From the NCBI GenBank assembly GCA_963674805.2, contig CAXXNY010000006.1, positions 1 through 64,000 on the forward strand: a stretch of DNA of 64,000 nucleotides, given 5' to 3'. The notes beneath the pieces were generated by a model that was given only the letters and a program-made list of their open reading frames with translations, made no database searches and was not told the origin of the DNA. Position numbers and translations under genes: made by a program. Source of the DNA: CALMFG01 sp963674805 (GTDB lineage: Bacteria; Bacillota; Clostridia; Christensenellales; CALMFG01). Every line of letters starts with the position of its first letter. The stretch's first letter is position 1. Of this stretch, positions 41,788 to 50,415 are shown piece by piece.

Positions 41788-44316
41788 ATGAGTCAGATGA
41801 CACTGAATGTGCTGCAGACCAGTTTGCTGTCTGCGGTTGCGATTGCGGTGGTGTTTTTGGTGCGTTTGGCGGCCGGCCGCAGTATGAAGACTGTGATGCT
41901 GAACGTATTGTGGCTGATGGTGCTGGTGCGGCTGGTTCTGCCGGTGACGATTGATGCGCCGGTTCATGTGGGCGAACAGCTTTGGCAGCGGGCAGAATCC
42001 GCAGCCGAACTGAATGATACCGCTCAGGCTACAGATGTGTGGACTGCGGACGCGCTAAGTGATTTGCCGGCTGGTATGGGTGAAAACGCAGTCCAGAGCG
42101 AGGCGATGAGCGAGACCGAAACGGCGGACAAGAGTATCAGCGCGGCAGAGATTTGGTCAAGGCTGCGTTCGGCACTCAGTGACTCAAAGCTGGTTTTCTG
42201 GGCATGGATATCCGGCGCTCTATTAGTGATCGGCGTTTGTCTGTGGCGCATGGCCGCGTTCCGGCATAAAGTGCTTCAGGGACGGTTGGTCAGTACCAGG
42301 TTTATCCTAAACATGGTTCTGTTTCATAAAGCGCGGCTGAATATCAGACGGACGATTGTGGTCATCGAAACCAAGTGGGTGGATGTTCCCGTTGTGATGG
42401 GGATATTTAAACCCATGATTATCCTGCCTGCCGGACTCGTTCAGGTGTTGGACAGCGATAAGCTTAGAATGGTCATCCTGCACGAAATGTGCCATATCCG
42501 GCGAAAAGATCTGTTCAAAAACGCGCTCTGGTTTGCCGCGAAAGTCATTCATTGGTTTAATCCGCTGGTATGGGCGGCTTATAACGCGTATCTGACGGAT
42601 ACTGAACAGGCATGTGATGAAATGGCGGCGAAAATGCTGGATGCCGGAGAAAAAGCCGTCTACTCCGAGGCTTTGCTCGCCGTCATCAAGCGTTCAAAGG
42701 TCAGACAGACAATCCCGGTTCTTTCCTCGTTTTGCAAAGACAATTCGACACTAAGAAAGAGAGTAGAGAACATGCTGAAACCCAAAAAGAAATCCAAGAT
42801 CGCAGGCGTGCTTGCGGTGGTGGTGATGATAACGATTTTAGTCGGCTGTTTTACCACAGCCTGCATGAAACCTGCACCGGCAGAGATACCGGACGATGTG
42901 CAATCCGCTACAGCGATTAAGACGGCCGAGACACAAACACCGGCGGTGGATATGAATGCCATCATTGATGAGGATCAGGCGGTAGCGATTGCCGAGCAGT
43001 ACGCTCCGGAAGGCGCAGTGCTTGAGTACCATTCATTAGAAATGACGGATAACACGCGGATTCACGAAGTAGTGGATGAGAAAAATGAAACGTATTATTC
43101 GATATATGCTTATGGCGGATCCTTGCGGGGCATATCATACATCATGTCGGGTGAAGAAGACGACACGGATGTCGGCGAAGAACAGGTGTTAAAAAATGTT
43201 TCTGAGCGTGCGATTGAATTGTGGGAAGCACATGACTTGGATTTAGAAGTCGAACAACGCGATATATCGGAAATCTCATCTTATACCGTATCCGGAGAAA
43301 TAACGGATGCGCAAGGCGCGGTACGCACCTTACGCGCGTACGTCAGCCCGGGCGGGGAAGTCTATGCCATTTATGCGCGGTACACTGCCGCCTATCTATG
43401 GGGCATCACGGAGGCGGAAGAGCAGGCAGCGCTCAGATATGCGCTGACGGACAGCGCTGCAGTCGAATTTATCGATGGCGAACAGTATTATGACGATTCA
43501 ATTCTGATGTTTACGCTGGATGATGGCATGACGATGGTCCGTTTGCTGAGATCTGTCTTACATCTACGGTCGCTGAGCACAAAGCTGAATGAGATAAGCG
43601 CTTCAACAAAATACTCGGACGCTGAATTAAAGGGCATCTTTGAAGGGTATTTTACAGACTATTTCCCAAAAGCATCACAGGGTGTCAGCTTCGTAGGCGG
43701 AATTGAAAAAGATGATGTGTGTTATACCGAAGCCATACTTGGCACGAGTGATGATAATAACCAGGTCTATTGTGAAATCAACGGCAAGGGCGAGTTGATT
43801 GCAATCGGCATAAAAGCAGAAGCGTCTGATCAGGAACCGGCCCTAAATGAAGGCGAGGCAGAAGCCCTTGCATTAGACTACCTGATTGAAGAGGTCCGAT
43901 TCGCCGATCGTGATGAGATTGTGATAACGGATAGCTACCAAAGCCAGGATGAAAACCTGCCGGACATGCGGATATTCAAGTTTCGCTATACTTCGGATAA
44001 CCCCACGATAAGGGATTATTCGTTTACTGCAACTGTAGGTATCCGAAATGCATCAGGTGATTTTGGCACACTCAGGGTTGACCCGGTTCTGGATGAATTG
44101 GACTTGCTCAGTGAAGAGGAGCTGGTTGCCAAGGCGAGGCAATACATATCTGAAGAATATGGTATGGATCCCGACGACTTGAAGTATCAAGGGATTACGA
44201 TTATGACCGGATGGTTGATTGAATACCAGGCCGACTTCAGCTATGACGGGAAGTACTATGGTGCATCAATGGTGGCCGATACGGGTGAAAAAGACGGTGT
44301 CGGTGTCAGCTGGTAA
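41788..44316 (+). CDS. M56-family membrane metallopeptidase sensor (BlaR1-like) 1
   Basis: This 842-residue protein has two N-terminal membrane helices (residues 8-55), an outer loop (60-125), a helix near 130-150 and the zinc protease site HEMCHIRR at residue 232. Another conserved part is WFNPLVWAAYNAYLTDTEQACDE. A membrane segment near 340-360 ends LVGCFTTAC, followed by about 480 outside residues containing PepSY-like repeats. It senses something outside and inactivates the BlaI repressor. There is no penicillin-binding sensor domain like that of true BlaR1, so the ligand is not a beta-lactam by this evidence. Confidence 0.85.
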   Translation: MSQMTLNVLQTSLLSAVAIAVVFLVRLAAGRSMKTVMLNVLWLMVLVRLVLPVTIDAPVHVGEQLWQRAESAAELNDTAQATDVWTADALSDLPAGMGENAVQSEAMSETETADKSISAAEIWSRLRSALSDSKLVFWAWISGALLVIGVCLWRMAAFRHKVLQGRLVSTRFILNMVLFHKARLNIRRTIVVIETKWVDVPVVMGIFKPMIILPAGLVQVLDSDKLRMVILHEMCHIRRKDLFKNALWFAAKVIHWFNPLVWAAYNAYLTDTEQACDEMAAKMLDAGEKAVYSEALLAVIKRSKVRQTIPVLSSFCKDNSTLRKRVENMLKPKKKSKIAGVLAVVVMITILVGCFTTACMKPAPAEIPDDVQSATAIKTAETQTPAVDMNAIIDEDQAVAIAEQYAPEGAVLEYHSLEMTDNTRIHEVVDEKNETYYSIYAYGGSLRGISYIMSGEEDDTDVGEEQVLKNVSERAIELWEAHDLDLEVEQRDISEISSYTVSGEITDAQGAVRTLRAYVSPGGEVYAIYARYTAAYLWGITEAEEQAALRYALTDSAAVEFIDGEQYYDDSILMFTLDDGMTMVRLLRSVLHLRSLSTKLNEISASTKYSDAELKGIFEGYFTDYFPKASQGVSFVGGIEKDDVCYTEAILGTSDDNNQVYCEINGKGELIAIGIKAEASDQEPALNEGEAEALALDYLIEEVRFADRDEIVITDSYQSQDENLPDMRIFKFRYTSDNPTIRDYSFTATVGIRNASGDFGTLRVDPVLDELDLLSEEELVAKARQYISEEYGMDPDDLKYQGITIMTGWLIEYQADFSYDGKYYGASMVADTGEKDGVGVSW

Positions 44317-44335
44317 AAACAAAAGATAAGCATTT

Positions 44336-44363
44336 AAAAGCCGATTCGAAGGAATCGGCTTTT
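44336..44363 (+). terminator. Terminator of unit 1
   Basis: AAAAGCCGATTC, loop gaag, GAATCGGCTTTT. Confidence 0.85.
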
Positions 44364-44364
44364 A

Positions 44365-44405
44365 AAATGTGATGAATTTGTAAACATCAGTGAATTCTAT
44401 TGACT
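44365..44405 (+). promoter_or_regulatory. Unit 2 conserved upstream box and -35
   Basis: The same TGTGAT-N5-TGTAAA box (44368-44384) and the same distance to TTGACT (44400-44405) as in unit 1. Confidence 0.65.
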
Positions 44406-44409
44406 TTAC

Positions 44410-44450
44410 GGTATATATAATATACCTTAATACGGTAGTTATATTATACC
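44410..44450 (+). promoter_or_regulatory. Two 17-bp operator copies, unit 2
   Basis: The perfect palindrome GGTATAT-ata-ATATACC (44410-44426) is followed by an imperfect copy GGTAG...TATACC (44434-44450), centres 24 bases apart. Both lie between -35 and the start codon of repressor 2, so they are likely its own binding sites. Confidence 0.7.
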
Positions 44451-44470
44451 TTAAAATAAAGGGGGATGCC

Positions 44471-44848
44471 ATGAGCGAGACCATACTCACCCATACAGAG
44501 AGAATCATTATGGAGATTCTATGGGAAAAAGGGGAGATGTCCAATACCGAAATTTTCTCATTAATCGGTGAACAGCACGACTGGTCCAGACATATGGTGA
44601 AACTGTATACCAGAGGGTTGGCGGATAAGGGATTGCTTGGTATTAATCAGATTAGTGAAAGGAAGATGCGGTTTTATCCGCTGATTTCTAAAGAAGCATA
44701 TCTTGCTAATGCAGCCAGCGGTTTTATTAGAAATAATTACAGCGGGCTGTCACATATGGTCGTCGGCTTGATTAACAATGAGAAAGTCAGCAAGCAGGAG
44801 ATCTTAGAACTGGAAGAAATGCTGAAGAACTTTGAGGAGAACGACTGA
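44471..44848 (+). CDS. BlaI/MecI-family transcriptional repressor 2
   Basis: This 125-residue protein starts MSETILTHTERIIMEILWEKG. A winged helix (residues 6-72) includes DWSRHMVKLYTRGLADKGLL, and the dimerisation tail reads LELEEMLKNFEEND. It is very close to repressor 3 and more distant from repressor 1. AAGGGGGATG lies upstream of the ATG at 44471; an earlier in-frame ATG at 44390 would run through the promoter. The stop overlaps the M56 start by one base, so the pair is coupled. Confidence 0.9.
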   Translation: MSETILTHTERIIMEILWEKGEMSNTEIFSLIGEQHDWSRHMVKLYTRGLADKGLLGINQISERKMRFYPLISKEAYLANAASGFIRNNYSGLSHMVVGLINNEKVSKQEILELEEMLKNFEEND

Positions 44849-47304
44849 TGTTCCTGACGATAAAAACGATTATGCAAATCGCACTTCTTTCTTCAATTAT
44901 GGTTTTAGTGATTTTAGGGTTGAGAACAGTGCTTGGGCGGAAACTCAATCAGAGAGTATTCGTGATGCTGTGGGCGTTGGTTTTGTTCCGGATGATTCTG
45001 CCGGTTACCATTCAATCGCCTGTCAACGTCATTAGGCTATTTCCTGCGCAGGAAAAAGCTGTTGTTTTATCCGCTCCCGCTGATTTAGAAACGGAAGAAA
45101 TCATGGCACCTGAAAGTGTGCATGATATTTCTGCCGGAGCGGAAAATGAAATAATCCCGCAGGCCGAAGCAGTCGCAGCAGAGATGAGCGACAGAACAGC
45201 TGAAGCGCCTTTAAATGCTTATACAGGAATAACCGCCATACTAAAATCGTTGAGCATTTGGCAGATTGTGTTTTGGGTATGGGCAGCAGGCGCTTTAACT
45301 GCGGCAATCATCAGTATCGTCAGGCTGGTGTCATTTCAAAAGCGTATCCGGTCAATCCGGTTTATATCAAACAGTTTAGTTGCAAAGAAGGTTTATACAG
45401 ACTGCCACCGCTTGGGCATCCGGCGCAGTGTTGCTGTTTTTGAAAGCGATTATATTGATTCGCCGATTACATGCGGATTATTAAAGCCGAAGATTATTCT
45501 GCCGACGCTCATGACAAAACGCATCGGCAAGCATAAAACCGAGCTGATTATTTTTCATGAGCTGATTCATATCAAAAACAATGATATGTTAAAGAACTAT
45601 ATTTGGCTGCTAGCCAAAATCATTTATTGGTTTAACCCGATGGTCTATATCGGTTATCTTAAATATCAGGAGGACATTGAACTACTATGTGACGACATTG
45701 TCAGGCAAAAGCACAGCAAGGAGGATATGCTCCAATACATTCAGGGGATACTCGATATGGTGAAGTATACCCAGGGTGAATTTGCTGTGCCGGCTTTTGT
45801 CCCGTTCAGCCAACATAAGACAAAAGTCAGAAAGAGAGTAGAAATAATGTTAAAACCAACCAAGAAAAAAGCAACTGCAACAGTACTGGTCTGTGTGATT
45901 GCGCTTATGCTGATCATTGGATGCTTCACGACGGCTTGTATGAAACAAGAGCAGGATAATGACATGCAAGCGCCAGAGAAGGCAATTCTGGTTTCCGAAG
46001 ATACGGCTGTTGAAAAGGAAGCCGATTCACCGGAAGAAAAGGCGGAGCGAACCGGGGCCGAAATTATCAATGCGTTTGATTATTGGGATAACGATGATGA
46101 AACGGTGACGGTGGACATTGACGCTGAAGTCTATATGCCGAAAATCTCAAGCTTTCCAATCGCGGTTTTAGACGAACAGGAGATTACGCCAGAGCTGGTT
46201 GAGAGGCTAACCAACGTTATGTTTGGTGATGTGCCTGTTTTCCAATACGGTGTGATGACCAAAGCGATGTATGAAAGCGCAATTGAACGCGTGAATGAGA
46301 GCGCAACTGACATGAACTCTGATATGGCGGATGCCAGCGGCGCAAAAAACTTAGATGAGCTGAGAAAAGTCGCGGATATTCAGATAGAGAAGATTAAAAA
46401 AGCAATGGTGAACGCACCGGATGAAGTGCCGCTAGCCGACTTTGACGATGTTAATTCTTCAATGGGATTTGTCGGTAGTGTTGAGACAGGGGAAGACTAT
46501 CCAGGGATCATTGCAGCTCAGACTTCGGATTCTTCATTTCGCCAAGTACTGCTGAAAAATTATGAAGGTAACGAAAAGGAATTTGATCCAATCGAATCCA
46601 CTCCGCTTGACATTGATTCCCAAGACGAAATGTTTTTAGCTGCAAGGAAAGTTGCGGAAGATTTTATAAAGCAGGCAGGGATTCAAGGCGTCAGGTTAGA
46701 TAAGGCATATTTGTTGGAAGATGCCATCTGGTATACGGCAAGTGATAATGCGCCGAGAGAGCAGATTGGCAGTGACGGATACTTCCATATCTTTGCCTTT
46801 GAAAGGGTTATCGGAGACGGAACGGTTTCCTTCACTTTCAGCCATGGGGAATTCGCTGAGCCGTTTGAAAAGATACTCGTTTGGGTAAAAGATAATGAGC
46901 TGAAGCAGTTTAAATGGTTAGCACCAATGAAGCTGGATCGCATCACCGAAGAACTAAATGATTTAAACATCAATTATACTGAGGCGATTGAGGTATTTAA
47001 AGAACAGGCGGGGGAAACCTATCTGGACGAATTTGACTTTTTCGATCATGCGGATGTAAAGGTGAACCGGATTGTGTTTGAGCTTGTCATGTATAAAGAA
47101 AAATCAACGGGAACATTCCGAGTTGTACCGGCTTGGACGTTCTATGGACAGGTATTGTGCCGTGCAACGGAACGGTACGCGAATGACAATGGCCTAAAAG
47201 CAGGTGAATACTTTGATGCTACGAGTCGTTGGGTAACGGCAGATACATTGATGTGTATTAATGCGGTTGACGGCTCAGTGATTTGGCTTGATAATAGGGG
47301 CTGA
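44848..47304 (+). CDS. M56-family membrane metallopeptidase sensor (BlaR1-like) 2
   Basis: In this 818-residue protein HELIHIKNND holds the zinc site at residue 237. WFNPMVYIGYLKYQEDIELLCDD follows, and MLKPTKKKA leads into a membrane segment ending LIIGCFTTAC near 365. The roughly 450-residue outer part has no recognised fold and differs from those of sensors 1 and 3, although the ends are similarly acidic. It is the probable sensor for repressor 2. The start overlaps the repressor stop (TGATG). Confidence 0.85.
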   Translation: MFLTIKTIMQIALLSSIMVLVILGLRTVLGRKLNQRVFVMLWALVLFRMILPVTIQSPVNVIRLFPAQEKAVVLSAPADLETEEIMAPESVHDISAGAENEIIPQAEAVAAEMSDRTAEAPLNAYTGITAILKSLSIWQIVFWVWAAGALTAAIISIVRLVSFQKRIRSIRFISNSLVAKKVYTDCHRLGIRRSVAVFESDYIDSPITCGLLKPKIILPTLMTKRIGKHKTELIIFHELIHIKNNDMLKNYIWLLAKIIYWFNPMVYIGYLKYQEDIELLCDDIVRQKHSKEDMLQYIQGILDMVKYTQGEFAVPAFVPFSQHKTKVRKRVEIMLKPTKKKATATVLVCVIALMLIIGCFTTACMKQEQDNDMQAPEKAILVSEDTAVEKEADSPEEKAERTGAEIINAFDYWDNDDETVTVDIDAEVYMPKISSFPIAVLDEQEITPELVERLTNVMFGDVPVFQYGVMTKAMYESAIERVNESATDMNSDMADASGAKNLDELRKVADIQIEKIKKAMVNAPDEVPLADFDDVNSSMGFVGSVETGEDYPGIIAAQTSDSSFRQVLLKNYEGNEKEFDPIESTPLDIDSQDEMFLAARKVAEDFIKQAGIQGVRLDKAYLLEDAIWYTASDNAPREQIGSDGYFHIFAFERVIGDGTVSFTFSHGEFAEPFEKILVWVKDNELKQFKWLAPMKLDRITEELNDLNINYTEAIEVFKEQAGETYLDEFDFFDHADVKVNRIVFELVMYKEKSTGTFRVVPAWTFYGQVLCRATERYANDNGLKAGEYFDATSRWVTADTLMCINAVDGSVIWLDNRG

Positions 47305-47337
47305 ACGGGTCGGGAGTCATATTTTGACCTGATAAAT

Positions 47338-47364
47338 AAAGCCGGTGAATATACCGGCTTTTTT
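47338..47364 (+). terminator. Terminator of unit 2
   Basis: AAAGCCGGT, loop gaata, (T)ACCGGCTTTTTT. Confidence 0.85.
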
Positions 47365-47376
47365 ATGCTTATTTTT

Positions 47377-47482
47377 AAATGTGATGAATTTGTAAACAAC
47401 AGTGAATTATATTGACTTTATGGGAGAGATGGTTTACCTTAATCATGGGAAAAGAATTCTACCCTAATTAGCGAGGTATACC
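47377..47482 (+). promoter_or_regulatory. Unit 3 upstream box, promoter and operator over the ribosome binding site
   Basis: The TGTGAT-N5-TGTAAA box (47380-47396) has the usual spacing to TTGACT (47412-47417), then 17 bases and TACCTT (47435-47440). No long palindrome is seen, but GGTATACC (47475-47482) directly abuts the ATG and overlaps the GAGG ribosome binding site. It is the same half-site as in unit 2's operators. Confidence 0.55.
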
Positions 47483-47860
47483 ATGAGCGAAACAAAGCTA
47501 ACACACACAGAAAGAATCATAATGGAAGTCTTGTGGCAGCACGGTGAGCTTTCTAACGGAGAGGTATTTAACATGATCGGGGAACAACACGGCTGGTCGC
47601 GGCATATGATCAAGTTTTATACCAAGAGCATGGCAGACAAAGGCATGCTGGGCGTTAACCAAATCAGTGAGCGTAAAATTAAATACTATCCATTGATTTC
47701 AAAGGAGCAATATCTGGCCGCTGTGGCAGACGGGTTTCTAAAGAAAAACTATAAGGGACTCACCAATATGGTAGCAGGCCTCATCAATAACGAAAAGGTG
47801 AACCTGGATGAAATTGAGGATCTGGAACGACTGATTAAATCATATAAGGAGAAAGCATAG
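47483..47860 (+). CDS. BlaI/MecI-family transcriptional repressor 3
   Basis: This 125-residue winged-helix repressor starts MSETKLTHTERIIMEVLWQHG, with GWSRHMIKFYTKSMADKGML and the tail EDLERLIKSYKEKA. It is nearly colinear with repressor 2 without gaps, so units 2 and 3 arose by duplication. The M56 gene starts on the next base after its stop codon. Its regulatory region carries only short half-sites, so control may differ from units 1 and 2 or cross over between units. Confidence 0.9.
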   Translation: MSETKLTHTERIIMEVLWQHGELSNGEVFNMIGEQHGWSRHMIKFYTKSMADKGMLGVNQISERKIKYYPLISKEQYLAAVADGFLKKNYKGLTNMVAGLINNEKVNLDEIEDLERLIKSYKEKA

Positions 47861-50368
47861 ATGGAAACAGTCATCAAAGGGCTGATTGAAGTCGCAGTGC
47901 TCTCTTCGGTTATGATTGCGGGTGTACTGGGGCTCAGGGCATTGTTTGCAAAAAAACTGGATATTCGGGTGCTGTCGGTATTGTGGATTCTGGTGATTGC
48001 ACGGCTGATGCTTCCGGTGACAATCGGGACGCCGTTTCATATCAGCGAATTGGTTCAGAAGAACCTAACATCCGAAGAGGCCGTTGAATCCGGTGAAGTG
48101 CATACGCAAGCGGACAGTCGGACAGATATCAATGAACCGCCTGATATATCGCTTGATGCATTGCTGGAGAGAGAAGCAACAGCAGTGCCAGACGGTGAGC
48201 CGGCAAAAGCGGCATTGATATGGAGCGGACACCTTTGGGAAATGATCTTTATGATTTGGGCGATCGGGATGCTGGCCGCGCTGGCAATCAATCTAGTCCG
48301 TATCTGCCGCTTCCGAAGAGGTATAAAAAGCCAAAAGCCGGTGATTGACGGCGAAATTTTAAAGATGCTGTATATCGGCGGCAACAAGCTGGGCATACAC
48401 CTGCTTATCCGGGTCTATGAATGCCGAGGCATTGATTCGCCGATTACATCCGGCACTTTCCGGCCAAAGATTCTATTGCCGGAAGGACTGCTGGACGCCA
48501 TCGGGACAAATAAAACCGAGTTGATTCTCTTTCATGAGATGGCGCACATCAAGCGGCGCGATGTGCTGAAAAACCACCTTTGGCTGCTGGCCAAAATTAT
48601 CTATTGGTTTAATCCTTTGATTTATCTGGGCAACAATGCATACCTTGAGGATATTGAGCTGGCGTGCGATGACATGGTATTAAAACGCCACAACCACGCA
48701 CAGGTGCTGGAATATTCGCAGGGATTGCTGGATGTGATCCGGATGACACAGGGCGGGATAAAGACACCCGCTGTGATTTCTTTCTGTAAGGACAAAAGCA
48801 AGATCAGAAAGCGAGTGGAGAATATGTTGAAACCAACAAAGAAATCGAAGTGGATGACGTTAATAACCATCATTGTGACGATGGTCTTGATAGTGGGATG
48901 CTTTACCACGGCATGCACTCAATCGGGTGCGGAAGAACCCGTAAAAGCAGTGAACACAGAAGAAGAGACACCGGACAGCCAAATACCGGAGGACACGAAT
49001 ACGCATGCGGCGGCCGGGCACATTGAGTCAGTACTGGAATCTGACCGGTACGTGCTGAATATCAATGCGGATATCGCGGATTACAGCGATCGCGAAATCA
49101 CGGTATACAGCGGATCGCCGAAGTTGTTTGAAGAGGACGAATGGATTGACCGGACCTTTTTTGATATGACCAAAAGCCAGCTTACCGACCGTAACGGGGA
49201 TGTGCTGGCACGGTCGAATATGACGGCAGCCGAAGCCAAACTGGTTGAACAGGGATTCTCGTATGAGTATATCTGGCCGGAGGATGCGGGCGGGGGTGTG
49301 ACTTCACTGCTCTATCAGCCGAACTGGGCTTATATCGGTGCATCCAGTTATTATCTCGTTCCGGATGAAGCGAAGCAACGCGAAACGCTAACGACCACGA
49401 TCGACCAGTGCGAGGAAGCGGCGGCTGCGGCACAGGAATTTATGGATTTTGTCGGCGCGGATGATTTTTATGTGAATGAGCAGGTGAAAGCTTTGCCGGA
49501 ATATAACTATTATGAATTCACCTTTGAGAAAAAGCTGGACGGTATTGACCTGCTTTATGATCGGCCGATTACCGGGGCTTATGAAGGCGAGGAGATGAAA
49601 ATAATTTACGATATCGACCGCATTCAGATGTTCATAAGGGATAACAAAGTGATTGATTTCGGCGGGTTTATCCGTGATATTCAGCCCGAATTCACAGTCG
49701 AGATTATATCGCCGGACAGTCTGATCGATATTATTGAAGCGAACATGGACGACATTGATGCGTTTAGCAGTAAATCCGACCCTAACTCAGAGCGGGCGGA
49801 ATTTGACATCGATTCCATTGCGTTGAAGTATTATGCGGTGGCGCATCTGGATGCAGAACTTGCAGACAGCCAGGCATATGTCTCTTACGTTCCAGTCTAT
49901 GTCGTTTCATCCGGCGTCCGGATCAGCTCCAACATGGAGTACGTCATGATTATCGATGCGGTAACCGGCGATGTGCTGAACAAACATGAGATGCAGGTGG
50001 ATGAGCCTGATGAAGCGCGCATGCAGGAGATTATGGCGGAAAGCTTCGGCTCTGATTTAATCGCCAGCTATACCGGTGATTACATCGACAATGAAGTCAC
50101 TTATATCAACAAAAAGACCGGCGAAGAATATACCTACACGGCGGACAATGCATTTTACTGGCTGATCGATTCGCAGGACTGGGCGGTTTTAGAAACGGCT
50201 GATGTTACCGACGCCTCAATAGGTTACAGCGAATACATTGATATCCGCGGATGGCATCTGGTGAATAACGGAGACACGCTTGCGTTGTATCATGATAATG
50301 AGGCGGTTATTTTTGAGACAGACACCGCGATCTTCGGTCAAATGGCAGACATGATAAAGGGTAAATAA
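47861..50368 (+). CDS. M56-family membrane metallopeptidase sensor (BlaR1-like) 3
   Basis: In this 835-residue protein the zinc motif HEMAHIKRRD is at residue 225. WFNPLIYLGNNAYLEDIELACDD follows, and MLKPTKKSK precedes a membrane segment ending LIVGCFTTAC near 350. The outer domain of about 480 residues includes an internal segment NGDVLARSNMTAAEAKLVEQG and PepSY-like stretches. It is the sensor partner of repressor 3. The conserved catalytic half and divergent outer half suggest that each unit listens to a different signal. Confidence 0.85.
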   Translation: METVIKGLIEVAVLSSVMIAGVLGLRALFAKKLDIRVLSVLWILVIARLMLPVTIGTPFHISELVQKNLTSEEAVESGEVHTQADSRTDINEPPDISLDALLEREATAVPDGEPAKAALIWSGHLWEMIFMIWAIGMLAALAINLVRICRFRRGIKSQKPVIDGEILKMLYIGGNKLGIHLLIRVYECRGIDSPITSGTFRPKILLPEGLLDAIGTNKTELILFHEMAHIKRRDVLKNHLWLLAKIIYWFNPLIYLGNNAYLEDIELACDDMVLKRHNHAQVLEYSQGLLDVIRMTQGGIKTPAVISFCKDKSKIRKRVENMLKPTKKSKWMTLITIIVTMVLIVGCFTTACTQSGAEEPVKAVNTEEETPDSQIPEDTNTHAAAGHIESVLESDRYVLNINADIADYSDREITVYSGSPKLFEEDEWIDRTFFDMTKSQLTDRNGDVLARSNMTAAEAKLVEQGFSYEYIWPEDAGGGVTSLLYQPNWAYIGASSYYLVPDEAKQRETLTTTIDQCEEAAAAAQEFMDFVGADDFYVNEQVKALPEYNYYEFTFEKKLDGIDLLYDRPITGAYEGEEMKIIYDIDRIQMFIRDNKVIDFGGFIRDIQPEFTVEIISPDSLIDIIEANMDDIDAFSSKSDPNSERAEFDIDSIALKYYAVAHLDAELADSQAYVSYVPVYVVSSGVRISSNMEYVMIIDAVTGDVLNKHEMQVDEPDEARMQEIMAESFGSDLIASYTGDYIDNEVTYINKKTGEEYTYTADNAFYWLIDSQDWAVLETADVTDASIGYSEYIDIRGWHLVNNGDTLALYHDNEAVIFETDTAIFGQMADMIKGK

Positions 50369-50379
50369 AGAACACATAG

Positions 50380-50405
50380 CAGCCGGCAGATTGCCGGCTG
50401 TTTTG
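50380..50405 (+). terminator. Terminator of unit 3
   Basis: CAGCCGGCA, loop gat, TGCCGGCTG then TTTT. It may also serve the convergent helicase gene. Confidence 0.85.
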
Positions 50406-50415
50406 TATATGGTCC

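Noticed and set aside
41788..44316. Beta-lactam sensor BlaR1
   Set aside because: No penicillin-binding SxxK/SxN/KTG domain is seen in the outer part, and no beta-lactamase gene is nearby.
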